In this document: piece after piece, positions 40,922 through 48,117 of the stretch
Layout: every line of letters begins with the position of its first letter
Numbering within the stretch: position 1 is the stretch's first letter
The notes under the pieces: model-generated
Database searches by the model: none
What the model saw: only the letters and a program-made list of their open reading frames with translations
Told to the model about the DNA's origin: nothing
Position numbers and translations under genes: made by a program
DNA from: CAWFKW01 sp964568655
GTDB lineage: Bacteria > Bacteroidota > Ignavibacteria > Tepidaquicellales > OLB5
Assembly: GCA_964568655.1 (NCBI GenBank)
Contig: CAZMRG010000010.1
Location: 1-48,117, forward strand
Reading direction: 5' to 3'
Length of the DNA stretch: 48,117 nt

Positions 40922-43683
40922 TTTATCAGTACCATTTTTTTTGTAGCTGTAAAGCCCATGGTTTCAAGTTTATAAAAATAAACCCCACTGGCTAAATTGT
41001 CGCCATCAAATAAGACAGAATATTCGCCTGAATTTTGAACCTGATCGACGAGTTTAATAACTAATTGACCAAGAGTATTAAATACATATAATTTAACAGG
41101 CCCGGTTGCCTCTATTGAATATTTAATAGAGGTTTTGGGATTGAAGGGATTTGGATAATTATTAGATAAAGAGTACCTGATCGGCGCCCCTTCTTTATGC
41201 TCATTTTGTACTCCCTGCGTATTTAGCATACGGTTAGAACTTGTTTCAGTGTACTTACCTTTAATTTGAAAAACATAATCTCTTATCATCCCTTTTTGCA
41301 CAGGATTTCCAGGGTTAAAGTTTAAATTTATCATAGCGGTCGTATCCATTTCAGCATGTATATCGTCGTCATTTTGCAAAAAATATGTTATATCACCCCA
41401 AGTTGAATGTGTTGCGGACACAAGCCTTAGTTCTTGTTGTGCAAAGCCGCTATAAGTAACTGGAACGGCACAGAAGTAAGATACCTGATAGTCTCTTGAG
41501 AAAACAACATCAATGTTATCTACCGGATTGTCATTAATACCTGCATAGGGCACAATCACCAGCGAATTAAGTTCTCTCCTGGCGAATTTCTTTGAAACAA
41601 CTCCATCTTTTGAATTGATATTTATAACGCCTTCCCAGTTCTTAGAAGTCGGTACTATAACATCGGCGTTGTGTCCAAGCGATCCAATCAAAGCAAGGCT
41701 ATCGCCAGAAAGATCCATTCGACCCTTGTGATGGTTAGAATTAAACACGCGGAGGCGCTCAGTCTGAGATGTTGAATCATAATGCGCGTAAATTCCGTCA
41801 CTGGGGTTCCCTGAAATTAATTTTGTATTCTGTAAATCATACTGAATAAAAGGAGTTATACTTGAAGACCCATCAATAGTAGCGCTATCTGTCGATTGTA
41901 TTGTATTGTTATAGAACATTACAATTTGATTGTTTTCTGTAACTCCTATAGTAGTAGCAATTGGATGATCCACTGCAAACAATTTCACATTATCAAAATA
42001 ATTGTAATCTTGCCCTGTTTCAAATATCTGTAAAGGTATGTTACCACTACTATCAATTTGGGGCTGATGGTTCAACTTATATAAATCAGTAATATCAGCG
42101 TTAGAATATTCAGCGAATTCAGACTTGTGCAAAATATTATTATCAGGGATAGCCCCGCTATCAGTCATCACAAATAACCATGGGCATCCTCCGTTAGGCT
42201 GAGTCATTGTTTGGGGATATACTGTGTAGTATTGAGAATAAACGCTTTGTCCGGCGCAGTTGTACGCTCGAACCCTTATTCTTAGCCAAAAACTGTTTGT
42301 CTCTCCTGAACAAGAACATGAAGTGAAATTTGTATTATGTAATTGCATGTAGTTCAAGTTATTGGGCGTCAGAGTTTGCAAACTGCACATGTCCATAGGC
42401 CAATAACCGCTTGCTCCATTTTCGCACGTATATTCCCACTGAAACCCAGCTGCATTTGGACATTGGACGTAAAATGTTCCCGTTTGACCTTTATAAAGTG
42501 TCCACGCATTTCCCGACCATTGAAGCGTGCTTGAAATGGTTGGCGTAGTTAGTTGCTGGGTCGGAAATTGATGTGTTTCACACGCAAACCAATAAAAAAG
42601 TGAAGCAACAGATTTAATCCCAAAGCAAAAACTAAAATCACCTGTATGAATATTATAGTCAAAATTAGGAAAACTTGCGTGAAGTGGAATAGTAGCCGCT
42701 GCATTGTACATTCCTTGCAACCATGGCGCATAATTATCTCCGCCATAGCCGGGTGTATATGTTGTATTTCCATCTATATGGTTACTTGAGAACCTATCTC
42801 CTACTTGATTTGCGAGATAGAAGATATATCTCAAAGGGTATTGTTGGTTTATCAACGGCAGGAACGCATTCGGGCCAAGCCAGTTAAAAAAAACCGGCTG
42901 TAAATTGTAATCCCAGTCTGTATAAAAATTATTCATAATAGATTCATAATAATCAGTGCCTCCCCAGTAAGGGTCATGCTGGTCGCCATGTGCATGGGCT
43001 GGTACTCCCACATCGCACAATAGATGCGCCACTCTTCCAAGAATACAATAACTCCATTTTTGGGACGTCTCAAGCGGTATCGTCACCTGTAACGGTGGGT
43101 TGTATTCCTCTTGATAATGCCAATTAATATCCATATAGCCCCAATAATAGCAGCGCCCGGTATTATAAAAATCGAAAAGATTATTATATGAATAGAATCT
43201 TCCCAGTATTGCTCCATGCACGGGGTCAACTGATACTTTTTGAAAGAAAATCTTTTGTTGTCCGTTAATATAATTTAAAGCTTTTTGATATGCATTTGGG
43301 AAACTTCCCCATAACGGAGGCTGCGGTGTAAACATCCAATCATCACCTATATCAGCTCGCCAAAAATGGGTTACGGTTGGATCCGGTGCGGTAACCAGGT
43401 AAACCGGGTCCTCCTCATCTTCACGAAAGGCGCCCGTGGTTATTAAACCCAGATCCCATGGGTTATTAGGGTCTCCGTTGTTTCCTATATTTCCAACATG
43501 AGAAGCCATTGGGGTAGCATCCCAATTTATGTCCGTCATGTTATGTTTTAAATATTGCCACGCTTGGGTAACCATATATTGATGTACTACCTGTGTGTAT
43601 TCAGCATTCTGTTTTTGTCCCGTTGAAGAATGAATTAAAAACAGCAAAGATAGTAATAACAAGGAATAACAACTTTTTTTCAT
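40918..43683 (-). CDS. Secreted zinc-dependent phospholipase C-like protein with T9SS sorting domain
   Basis: 921 residues with a signal peptide (about 1-22). Residues 25-390 look like a zinc phospholipase C / P1-nuclease helical domain: HQYMVTQAW near the start, VTHFWRADIGDD (compare SHFYDPD in bacterial PLC), and GRVAHLLCDVGVPAHAHGDQHD...YYE, giving His-x3-Asp-x5-His with later His/Glu candidates. This would hydrolyse phospholipids or phosphodiesters. Residues 400-500 resemble an Ig-like module with several cysteines, then a beta-rich region and a type A sorting domain (NNYPNPFNPKTS, GVYFYKL, KKMVLIK). The final zinc ligands are not perfectly canonical, so activity is a prediction. First of two coupled genes. 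Confidence 0.8.
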   Translation of the reverse strand: MKKSCYSLLLLSLLFLIHSSTGQKQNAEYTQVVHQYMVTQAWQYLKHNMTDINWDATPMASHVGNIGNNGDPNNPWDLGLITTGAFREDEEDPVYLVTAPDPTVTHFWRADIGDDWMFTPQPPLWGSFPNAYQKALNYINGQQKIFFQKVSVDPVHGAILGRFYSYNNLFDFYNTGRCYYWGYMDINWHYQEEYNPPLQVTIPLETSQKWSYCILGRVAHLLCDVGVPAHAHGDQHDPYWGGTDYYESIMNNFYTDWDYNLQPVFFNWLGPNAFLPLINQQYPLRYIFYLANQVGDRFSSNHIDGNTTYTPGYGGDNYAPWLQGMYNAAATIPLHASFPNFDYNIHTGDFSFCFGIKSVASLFYWFACETHQFPTQQLTTPTISSTLQWSGNAWTLYKGQTGTFYVQCPNAAGFQWEYTCENGASGYWPMDMCSLQTLTPNNLNYMQLHNTNFTSCSCSGETNSFWLRIRVRAYNCAGQSVYSQYYTVYPQTMTQPNGGCPWLFVMTDSGAIPDNNILHKSEFAEYSNADITDLYKLNHQPQIDSSGNIPLQIFETGQDYNYFDNVKLFAVDHPIATTIGVTENNQIVMFYNNTIQSTDSATIDGSSSITPFIQYDLQNTKLISGNPSDGIYAHYDSTSQTERLRVFNSNHHKGRMDLSGDSLALIGSLGHNADVIVPTSKNWEGVININSKDGVVSKKFARRELNSLVIVPYAGINDNPVDNIDVVFSRDYQVSYFCAVPVTYSGFAQQELRLVSATHSTWGDITYFLQNDDDIHAEMDTTAMINLNFNPGNPVQKGMIRDYVFQIKGKYTETSSNRMLNTQGVQNEHKEGAPIRYSLSNNYPNPFNPKTSIKYSIEATGPVKLYVFNTLGQLVIKLVDQVQNSGEYSVLFDGDNLASGVYFYKLETMGFTATKKMVLIK

Positions 43684-43719
43684 TTTTAGTTTCTCCTATT
43701 TTGAGAGTTTATTTTTTAT

Positions 43720-44382
43720 TCAGAACCTAATAGCAGGTCCTATTTTTAGGTTAAAAGTTTGCGCTGACCGATTAAAATTTCCCAGTGAATAGTAAGAAGC
43801 CTCGCCTTTAAGTGAAATCATTTTCCAAATAGGTATGTCTATTCCCACAAAGAGAAACAAATTGAAATACTTATCATCTGTTCCCCCATTAACATATCTA
43901 ATATCTATTTCGTAATTACCCGCTCCGGCCCCGGCTGTTAGTTGAAGCTTACGGATATTAAACATTATTTCTCCGAACAAACCAAAGCCAAGCGAAGAAT
44001 AATTGCGTTCATGATTTACCATCTCTATGGGATTTGAAGAAATATCCGATGCTCGCCAATAGTTTAATGTAAAGCCTATGTAAAAAAATTTACTAAGCGG
44101 TACGTCAATTTTAGCGCCGAATACAGCTCCCGATGGAAAATCATGAAATGGTTTTTCACCGCTGGAAGAATGATATCCTGCATTTAATGAAAAGAAAATC
44201 GGCAGATGGGAAGTATCTTTGGGATTACTTATGATTGAATCTAAAGGCAAAGGAATTGCTTCAGAATGATACACTGAAAAGCAGATTTCTAAAAGTATTA
44301 TCAGAAAATAGATCGGCCATGGGCTTTTGGCGGCAGTCGAAACTTCAAAAATAGAAAATATTAAACGCTTCTTAGGGTTCAT
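43720..44382 (-). CDS. Predicted outer-membrane beta-barrel protein
   Basis: 220 residues. The hydrophobic signal lies at about 24-42 behind a long charged start. From about residue 60 the chain alternates strands and turns (FFSLNAGYHSSSGE, AVFGAKIDVPL, FYIGFTLNYWR, LGFGLFGEIMF, LQLTAGAGAG, SLKGEASYYSLG) and ends in IGPAIRF, with the terminal Phe typical of barrel proteins. It lies 36 bases upstream of the phospholipase-like gene and is probably co-transcribed, which suggests a shared envelope role. No family name is certain. Confidence 0.75.
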   Translation of the reverse strand: MNPKKRLIFSIFEVSTAAKSPWPIYFLIILLEICFSVYHSEAIPLPLDSIISNPKDTSHLPIFFSLNAGYHSSSGEKPFHDFPSGAVFGAKIDVPLSKFFYIGFTLNYWRASDISSNPIEMVNHERNYSSLGFGLFGEIMFNIRKLQLTAGAGAGNYEIDIRYVNGGTDDKYFNLFLFVGIDIPIWKMISLKGEASYYSLGNFNRSAQTFNLKIGPAIRF

Positions 44383-44650
44383 TCCGGGTAAATAAATTTT
44401 TTAAAATCTATTTAAATGAACAATAATCATAAATAGGATACTTAGAAATATTTACATTTTACTAAGTTATAAAGATGAGCCGTAACTATACCTGCAAACA
44501 ACGCTTCAACATTTAACTTAAAGATCTAGCGCTAACTTAATTAAAAAGATAAAATTCTCCAAATATTTGATGGGGATATTATTTCGGGTTTGTGAGATTA
44601 ATATTCCGGAGCCTGCGCTAAATCCTATTCCCGAGAGGCTCGGTTGCGAC
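44383..44650. other. Intergenic region with a short palindrome
   Basis: The promoter of the beta-barrel gene on the minus strand should lie here. CCGAG-AGG-CTCGG at 44631-44643 is a perfect short hairpin. No ORF, tRNA or other signal is seen. Confidence 0.4.
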
Positions 44651-44680
44651 TAAAGGAAATGCCTCCCACTTGGGAGGCAT
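44651..44680 (-). terminator. Probable terminator of the fasciclin gene
   Basis: ATGCCTCCCA and TGGGAGGCAT (44659-44680) pair over 10 bases. On the minus strand TTTCCTTTA follows. It lies about 40 bases after the stop of the fasciclin gene. Confidence 0.65.
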
Positions 44681-44720
44681 ATGTAATAGAGGAGATATAG
44701 AGGAAAATTAGATTGCAGGT

Positions 44721-45278
44721 TTAGTTGGGCATTAAAACTTTATCGATTACGTGAATGACTCCGTTAGATTGCATTACATCATAAGTTGAAATATTTGCGA
44801 CATTTCCTTTTTCATCTTTTAAAACAATATTTTTTGAACCGTTCATCATCGCCCAGAGCTTGCCTCCGCTAACGGTAGTAATTTCAGCTTTTCCGTTTCC
44901 GTCTTTTATTGCTTTTGCAATTTTATCGAAATCCCAGCTTCCGGCAACAACATGGTAAGTGAGTATCTTCACCAGCATATCTTTGTTTTCAGGTTTTAAA
45001 AGATTATCAACAGTACCTGCGGGCAGCATTGCAAACGCTTCGTTAGTAGGAGCAAAAACAGTGAAAGGTCCTGCGCCTTTTAGGGTTTCAACAAGTCCCG
45101 CCGCTTTTACGGCCGCAACAAGGGTAGTGTGATCCTTTGAATTTACCGCGTTATCAATAATGTCTTTTGAATTATACATCATCTCGCCGCCTACCATTAC
45201 GTCCATTGATTGCGCAACTAAATTTGAGCCAAGACCAAAGCTAAGAGCTGCAAAAATTGCAAAGATAAATTTTCTCAT
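44721..45278 (-). CDS. Exported fasciclin (FAS1) domain protein
   Basis: 185 residues with a signal peptide (about 1-22, ending NLVAQ). One FAS1 domain fills residues 38-184, with TVFAPTNEAFAMLP (H1 box), the conserved YH in ILTYHVVAG and NGVIHVIDKVLMP (H2 box). FAS1 proteins mediate adhesion or matrix binding. No T9SS sorting domain and no lipobox, so the mature protein is probably periplasmic or released. The gene stands alone with its own terminator. Confidence 0.93.
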   Translation of the reverse strand: MRKFIFAIFAALSFGLGSNLVAQSMDVMVGGEMMYNSKDIIDNAVNSKDHTTLVAAVKAAGLVETLKGAGPFTVFAPTNEAFAMLPAGTVDNLLKPENKDMLVKILTYHVVAGSWDFDKIAKAIKDGNGKAEITTVSGGKLWAMMNGSKNIVLKDEKGNVANISTYDVMQSNGVIHVIDKVLMPN

Positions 45279-45343
45279 AATTATGTTCTGTTTTGATTTA
45301 TAAAAATGTTTTTGATTGCTTTCAGAACTATATACGAGAGATG

Positions 45344-45430
45344 TTGGATTTTGGATTGCGGATTTGAGATTTGAGATTTGAGATTACAGATTGAAGATTA
45401 CAGATTAAAGATTAAAGATTGAAGATTGTC
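45344..45430. repeat. Low-complexity GATT-type tandem repeat
   Basis: A run of degenerate 7-8 base units such as GATTTGA, GATTACA, GATTGAA and GATTAAA. Purine-rich, AT-rich and without open reading frame, upstream of the fasciclin gene. Confidence 0.75.
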
Positions 45431-45463
45431 AGGGCAAAAGTCCTTAATTTTTCTTCGCATGTT

Positions 45464-45506
45464 CCCCGACCTATCCCCACAGGGACTCCTTCGGAGAAGG
45501 TCGGGG
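45464..45506. repeat. Inverted repeat with 9-bp outer arms and inner hairpins
   Basis: CCCCGACCT (45464-45472) and AGGTCGGGG (45498-45506) are exact complements. The 25 bases between hold TCCC/GGGA and CTCC-TTC-GGAG mini-hairpins. The inner part, read on the other strand, contains CTCCGAAGGAGTC, the same core as the hairpin at 13496-13510. Confidence 0.75.
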
Positions 45507-45602
45507 TTATTGAGAAAACGGATCTTCTAGCGCTCAGATGGGATGGGGAAAAGAAAACCAAGATAAGGAGAAAGTCGATGATCTTAAGAATAAAATGAAA
45601 TT

Positions 45603-45630
45603 GTAGGGAACGGTCGCGACCGTTCCCTAC
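45603..45630. repeat. Perfect 28-base palindrome
   Basis: GTAGGGAACGGTCG (45603-45616) is followed directly by its exact reverse complement, with no loop. It lies about 50 bases downstream of the hypothetical gene at 45684. No T tract follows, so it is not a standard terminator. Confidence 0.85.
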
Positions 45631-45683
45631 TTATACCCGAATTAATTTAGCAGTCCCAAGCTAGAGCCTGGACTGAGGATTAT

Positions 45684-46214
45684 TTACTTTTTACTATTTG
45701 TTTTCGCGATTTCTTCCCAGGAACGGGGAGAGTACAGGCTGTAGACCTCTTTTCTGAATCCTGAATAATAGAGGTAGCCCCAGAATGGAGTATTTTCATA
45801 ATAGTATAAAGAGCCGGTAGCGAGATCAATCGCGGAAGGAAACTCGGCTGCTGCAAAATGTTTGGAGCTGTAAGTTCTTAGAAATGCCGCAAGCTCATTA
45901 GAGAAATTCTCGGTTATGATAAGCGGGTAAACTACAAGCATTGCGCCGAATCCAAGCGGGGCGCCGCTGCGGTGTCTTGAACATAGTTCAAACATCTTAG
46001 CGCTGAAAGCTTTCATCTCGTCGCCGGTAGCGCCTTCATGCATATATTTTATACAGCAATATGTATCTACCATGCCGAATTTTGAGGCTTGCGCACGGGA
46101 ACGTTTAAAAACCTTATCCGCGCCGGCATCAGCATGAACGTTAACCGGTTCAAAGCCATAGTATTTAAGCCATTGTTCCAATAACTTGTTATATGCTTCC
46201 ATTTTTTCAGTCAT
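45684..46214 (-). CDS. Hypothetical protein paired with a lipoprotein
   Basis: 176 residues from the ATG at 46214, which begins 7 bases after the upstream lipoprotein stop; an ATG at 46271 would add 19 residues and overlap that gene by 50 bases. No signal peptide. The sequence has a helical start (MTEKMEAYNKLLEQWLKYYG), a middle with CCIKYMHEG and ELCSRHRSG, a hydrophobic GFGAMLVVYPLIITENFS and a Tyr-rich end. I do not recognise a family. Close spacing shows one transcript with the lipoprotein. Confidence 0.7.
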   Translation of the reverse strand: MTEKMEAYNKLLEQWLKYYGFEPVNVHADAGADKVFKRSRAQASKFGMVDTYCCIKYMHEGATGDEMKAFSAKMFELCSRHRSGAPLGFGAMLVVYPLIITENFSNELAAFLRTYSSKHFAAAEFPSAIDLATGSLYYYENTPFWGYLYYSGFRKEVYSLYSPRSWEEIAKTNSKK

Positions 46215-46221
46215 CTGAAAA

Positions 46222-46971
46222 TCAATCTCCGATTTTTTGTACCTGGCGTTTGCTCCATTCAGACTTTGCATAATCTAAAAATCCGCCAGGAGCGTCATCA
46301 AACGATTTATCAATTTTTGTATCGCCGCCGTAGGTCTCGCCGCTAAGCTTTATCTTTGTTGTACCCCTGATAGCATACTTTTTATCGGCTTCATGCATGA
46401 TCAGCTTCATATCTTCGGGACTAACATCTCCCCTGCAAGCCAGCAGATACAAAAATGTGCTCTCGGCAATGCCATTGTTATTAAGGTCGGTTATTGAGAG
46501 CGAGTTCTTCATGTAGCTTAGGTCCAAATCAACCGGGCAGTCTTTTACAAAATCATTAATTTTCCAAATCTGTTTTGTATCGCCGCCGGAAGTAATATAT
46601 TGATAGCCAAAAAGCTGTTTGCTTCTGGAGTAAGGCAAATCGCCCGATTCTTCTTTTTCCGTAATTTTAGTTTCAGTAATAATAATAGTATTCAGCCCGT
46701 TGTCATCTTTCCACTTAGCGCCGGCAACTATATTTCCCTCATATTTCATCCCATCCGGAGCGCTTGTTACATCGTAAGTAAGATCCTCTATTCCGCCGGG
46801 AAGTTTGGTTTTGACAGATGTTTCTTCTTTAGTAGAAGAACTTTGCGGCTTTGAATCAGACGTGACTTTCTCAGAACTTTCGTTTTTTACCTGCTGTTGG
46901 TCTGCATTTTTGCTTTTGCTGCATCCAAGTACAAAAAATACAGCTATGAATATTGATATGATTATCCGCAT
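46222..46971 (-). CDS. Lipoprotein, M949_RS01915-like
   Basis: 249 residues. A lipobox FVLGC at about residues 13-17 gives a lipid-anchored protein with a Ser/Lys/Glu-rich linker to about residue 58. The folded part has GAKWKDDNGLNTIIIT, KQLFGYQYI, DCPVDLDLSYM, ITDLNNNGIAESTFLY and CRGDVSPEDMKLIMHE...KYAIRG. I associate this combination with the Bacteroidota M949_RS01915 family, annotated (on slim evidence) as surface polysaccharide biosynthesis. The DxNxNGxxE stretch could bind calcium. First gene of a two-gene transcript. Confidence 0.75.
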   Translation of the reverse strand: MRIIISIFIAVFFVLGCSKSKNADQQQVKNESSEKVTSDSKPQSSSTKEETSVKTKLPGGIEDLTYDVTSAPDGMKYEGNIVAGAKWKDDNGLNTIIITETKITEKEESGDLPYSRSKQLFGYQYITSGGDTKQIWKINDFVKDCPVDLDLSYMKNSLSITDLNNNGIAESTFLYLLACRGDVSPEDMKLIMHEADKKYAIRGTTKIKLSGETYGGDTKIDKSFDDAPGGFLDYAKSEWSKRQVQKIGD

Positions 46972-47237
46972 ATTCGATTATTTTTACAAATATAAGTATT
47001 TTTTGCAGAGAGATTTAAGCAAATCAGCTAATCCGATTAGTTTAGATGCAATCTTTTTGGGCTTCCGGTTGTTTATATTTTTAGGCAGCCTGTCGGGGTT
47101 TTCTAAATACGGGCAAATTTTCCTCCTGTATTGTTTTCTCCTTTATAAAAAATGAAGATTCCTTCCCCCCGATGACTGCCAATTATTTAGTTTAGTCATT
47201 TTATTAGTTTTTTTGATTCATTGTGTTGTTTCCCCCT
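46972..47237. other. Intergenic region, possible small RNA on the plus strand
   Basis: No convincing ORF on either strand. A strong plus-strand terminator lies at its right end, although no plus-strand gene is present upstream. A short untranslated RNA is one explanation; a tiny ORF of seven codons (ATG at 47152) before the hairpin is not persuasive. Confidence 0.35.
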
Positions 47238-47270
47238 AAGCCCTCCGATTTGGTTACCGGAGGGCTTTTT
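47238..47270 (+). terminator. Intrinsic terminator reading in plus direction
   Basis: AAGCCCTCCG (47238-47247) and CGGAGGGCTT (47258-47267) form a perfect 10-bp stem, and the plus strand continues with TTTATTT. On the minus strand the tail is G-rich, so it would not serve the hydrolase gene ending at 47274 well. Confidence 0.8.
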
Positions 47271-47273
47271 ATT

Positions 47274-48035
47274 TCACTTATTATATTTTGCGAACCATGA
47301 ACCGATTAAATTACCAACATACCTTGCATCCGATTTTTTTAACATCAGGTGATCAATATCGTCAAGAGAAACCAAACTTTTGGGCTGGGAAGCAAGATCG
47401 TAAATAATTTCCGAGTTGGAGATATGGGAGTAAGTATCTGCAGGAGAGTGTAATATTAACAGCGGTTTTTTCAGATTTTGTATATCCTGTTTCAGGCTGT
47501 AGCTTTCAATATCTTCAAAAAATTGCGGTGTGAATTTATATTTAACTCCGCCAATCTCACGCTCAGCAATCCCCTCTTTAAACGCCTGTTCCCTTGTCTT
47601 CTTAAGTTTAACTGACAAAGCTGACGGCTCCGGCGGCGAGGCAATTACGGCGACAGCTTTAAATGAATCAATCGACCGTGCGCTATTGATAGCTACGCAA
47701 CCTCCAAGCGAGTGGCCAATGGCAAGTTTTGGCTTTTCATATTTTGCTGAAACAAACTCAGTAACTGCGGCGAAGTCCTGCAGCTGTGTTGTAAAATTCG
47801 TCTCTTCAAAGATGCCCTCACTTTCTCCGATTCCGGTCATGTCAAATCTCAGGACAGCGATTCCGTGAACAGAAAGAGAATAATTTATATTGCTTATAGC
47901 TTTCAGGTCTTTGCTGCATGTAAAACAATGAGCAAAAATTGCGTATGTTTTCGGCTTAGAGCCTTCGGGAGTATCTAAACAGGCTGAAAGAACCTGCCCC
48001 CGTTTATTCGGTATGTTTATTTTTTCGCTTAACAA
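47274..48035 (-). CDS. Alpha/beta hydrolase of the hydrolase/OsmC group, without OsmC domain
   Basis: About 253 residues from a TTG at 48035, where homology begins (LSEKINIPNKRGQ). There is no ATG; another TTG at 48098 would add 21 hydrophobic residues, and the frame stays open to the window edge. Marks: FAHCFTCSKDLKA, RFDMTGIGESEG, GHSLGG with the nucleophilic Ser, SPADTYSHIS with the Asp and DDIDHLM with the His. The sequence is closest to the N-terminal half of the bifunctional alpha/beta hydrolase-OsmC proteins, but the chain stops after the hydrolase domain. Substrate unknown; a role in peroxide or thiol stress is suggested only by the fused relatives. Confidence 0.85.
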   Translation of the reverse strand: MLSEKINIPNKRGQVLSACLDTPEGSKPKTYAIFAHCFTCSKDLKAISNINYSLSVHGIAVLRFDMTGIGESEGIFEETNFTTQLQDFAAVTEFVSAKYEKPKLAIGHSLGGCVAINSARSIDSFKAVAVIASPPEPSALSVKLKKTREQAFKEGIAEREIGGVKYKFTPQFFEDIESYSLKQDIQNLKKPLLILHSPADTYSHISNSEIIYDLASQPKSLVSLDDIDHLMLKKSDARYVGNLIGSWFAKYNK

Positions 48036-48117
48036 ACTAAAATAAATAATTAGAAAACGTGATGGATTCAGAACAAATTTAACTGAAATTACTAACAATA
48101 TAAATCTTTTTTCTAAA

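Noticed and set aside
46805..47155. Plus-strand ORF that could own the terminator at 47238
   Set aside because: It is mostly antisense to the lipoprotein gene and its translation is a low-complexity mix of Phe, Leu and Ser; I prefer a non-coding RNA or no gene.

Overview
The window is a 48.1 kb piece of a draft genome, probably metagenome-derived, since it holds three gaps of exactly 100 N. The organism looks like an Ignavibacteria-type member of the Bacteroidota/Chlorobiota group. Seven predicted secreted proteins end in a type IX secretion (T9SS) type A sorting domain, with the NYPNPFNP motif at its start and an xKMVLVK-like tail. DNA is AT-rich. Some genes have clear GGAGG-type ribosome sites and others have none, and TTG/GTG starts recur.

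Layout. 1-2.3 kb: a TPR lipoprotein cut by the window edge, a secreted nuclease-fold protein and a small ORF. 2.5-10.3 kb: one dense plus-strand run (M29 aminopeptidase, aldehyde dehydrogenase, TPR protein, M1 peptidase, APH-fold phosphotransferase, alpha/beta hydrolase, TMEM14-like protein), mostly overlapping or closely spaced. 10.3-18.2 kb, minus strand: threonine dehydrogenase, a nucleotidyltransferase with a small partner, an AtuA-family protein, a BNR-repeat T9SS protein, a FabK/nitronate monooxygenase, lumazine synthase and a PHP phosphoesterase. These are separated by intergenic DNA rich in palindromic repeats. 18.3-24.8 kb: a tRNA with CAT anticodon, two small unknown genes, then the housekeeping series ileS-dksA-lspA-rluD read leftwards. 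25.1-26.6 kb: a two-gene accessory cassette (TcmP plus a DUF5131 three-cysteine protein). 26.9-33.4 kb: T9SS cargo proteins, a beta-barrel protein, a possible ribbon-helix-helix protein and a conserved helical protein. 33.6-39.0 kb: ispE, truA between two DUF5683-like membrane proteins, and dsbD. 39.5-44.4 kb: two coupled T9SS cargo genes (Ycf48-like and zinc phospholipase C-like) and a beta-barrel protein. 44.7-48.1 kb: a fasciclin protein, a lipoprotein with a partner, and a hydrolase.

The most interesting signals are these. (1) Tiny palindromic elements are nested inside one another: removing a 19-base element at 12044-12062 restores a perfect 22-base palindrome; the same element interrupts another hairpin at 16316-16334; a third copy at 13642-13692 is itself split by a 33-base hairpin. 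(2) The isoleucyl-tRNA synthetase is type 2 and carries GIHH instead of HIGH, the exchange linked to mupirocin hyper-resistance. (3) The TcmP/DUF5131 pair has an unknown job. (4) The phosphotransferase has no ATG/GTG/TTG start that keeps its N-lobe. (5) The DksA-like protein has a third CxxC pair and a histone-H1-like tail.
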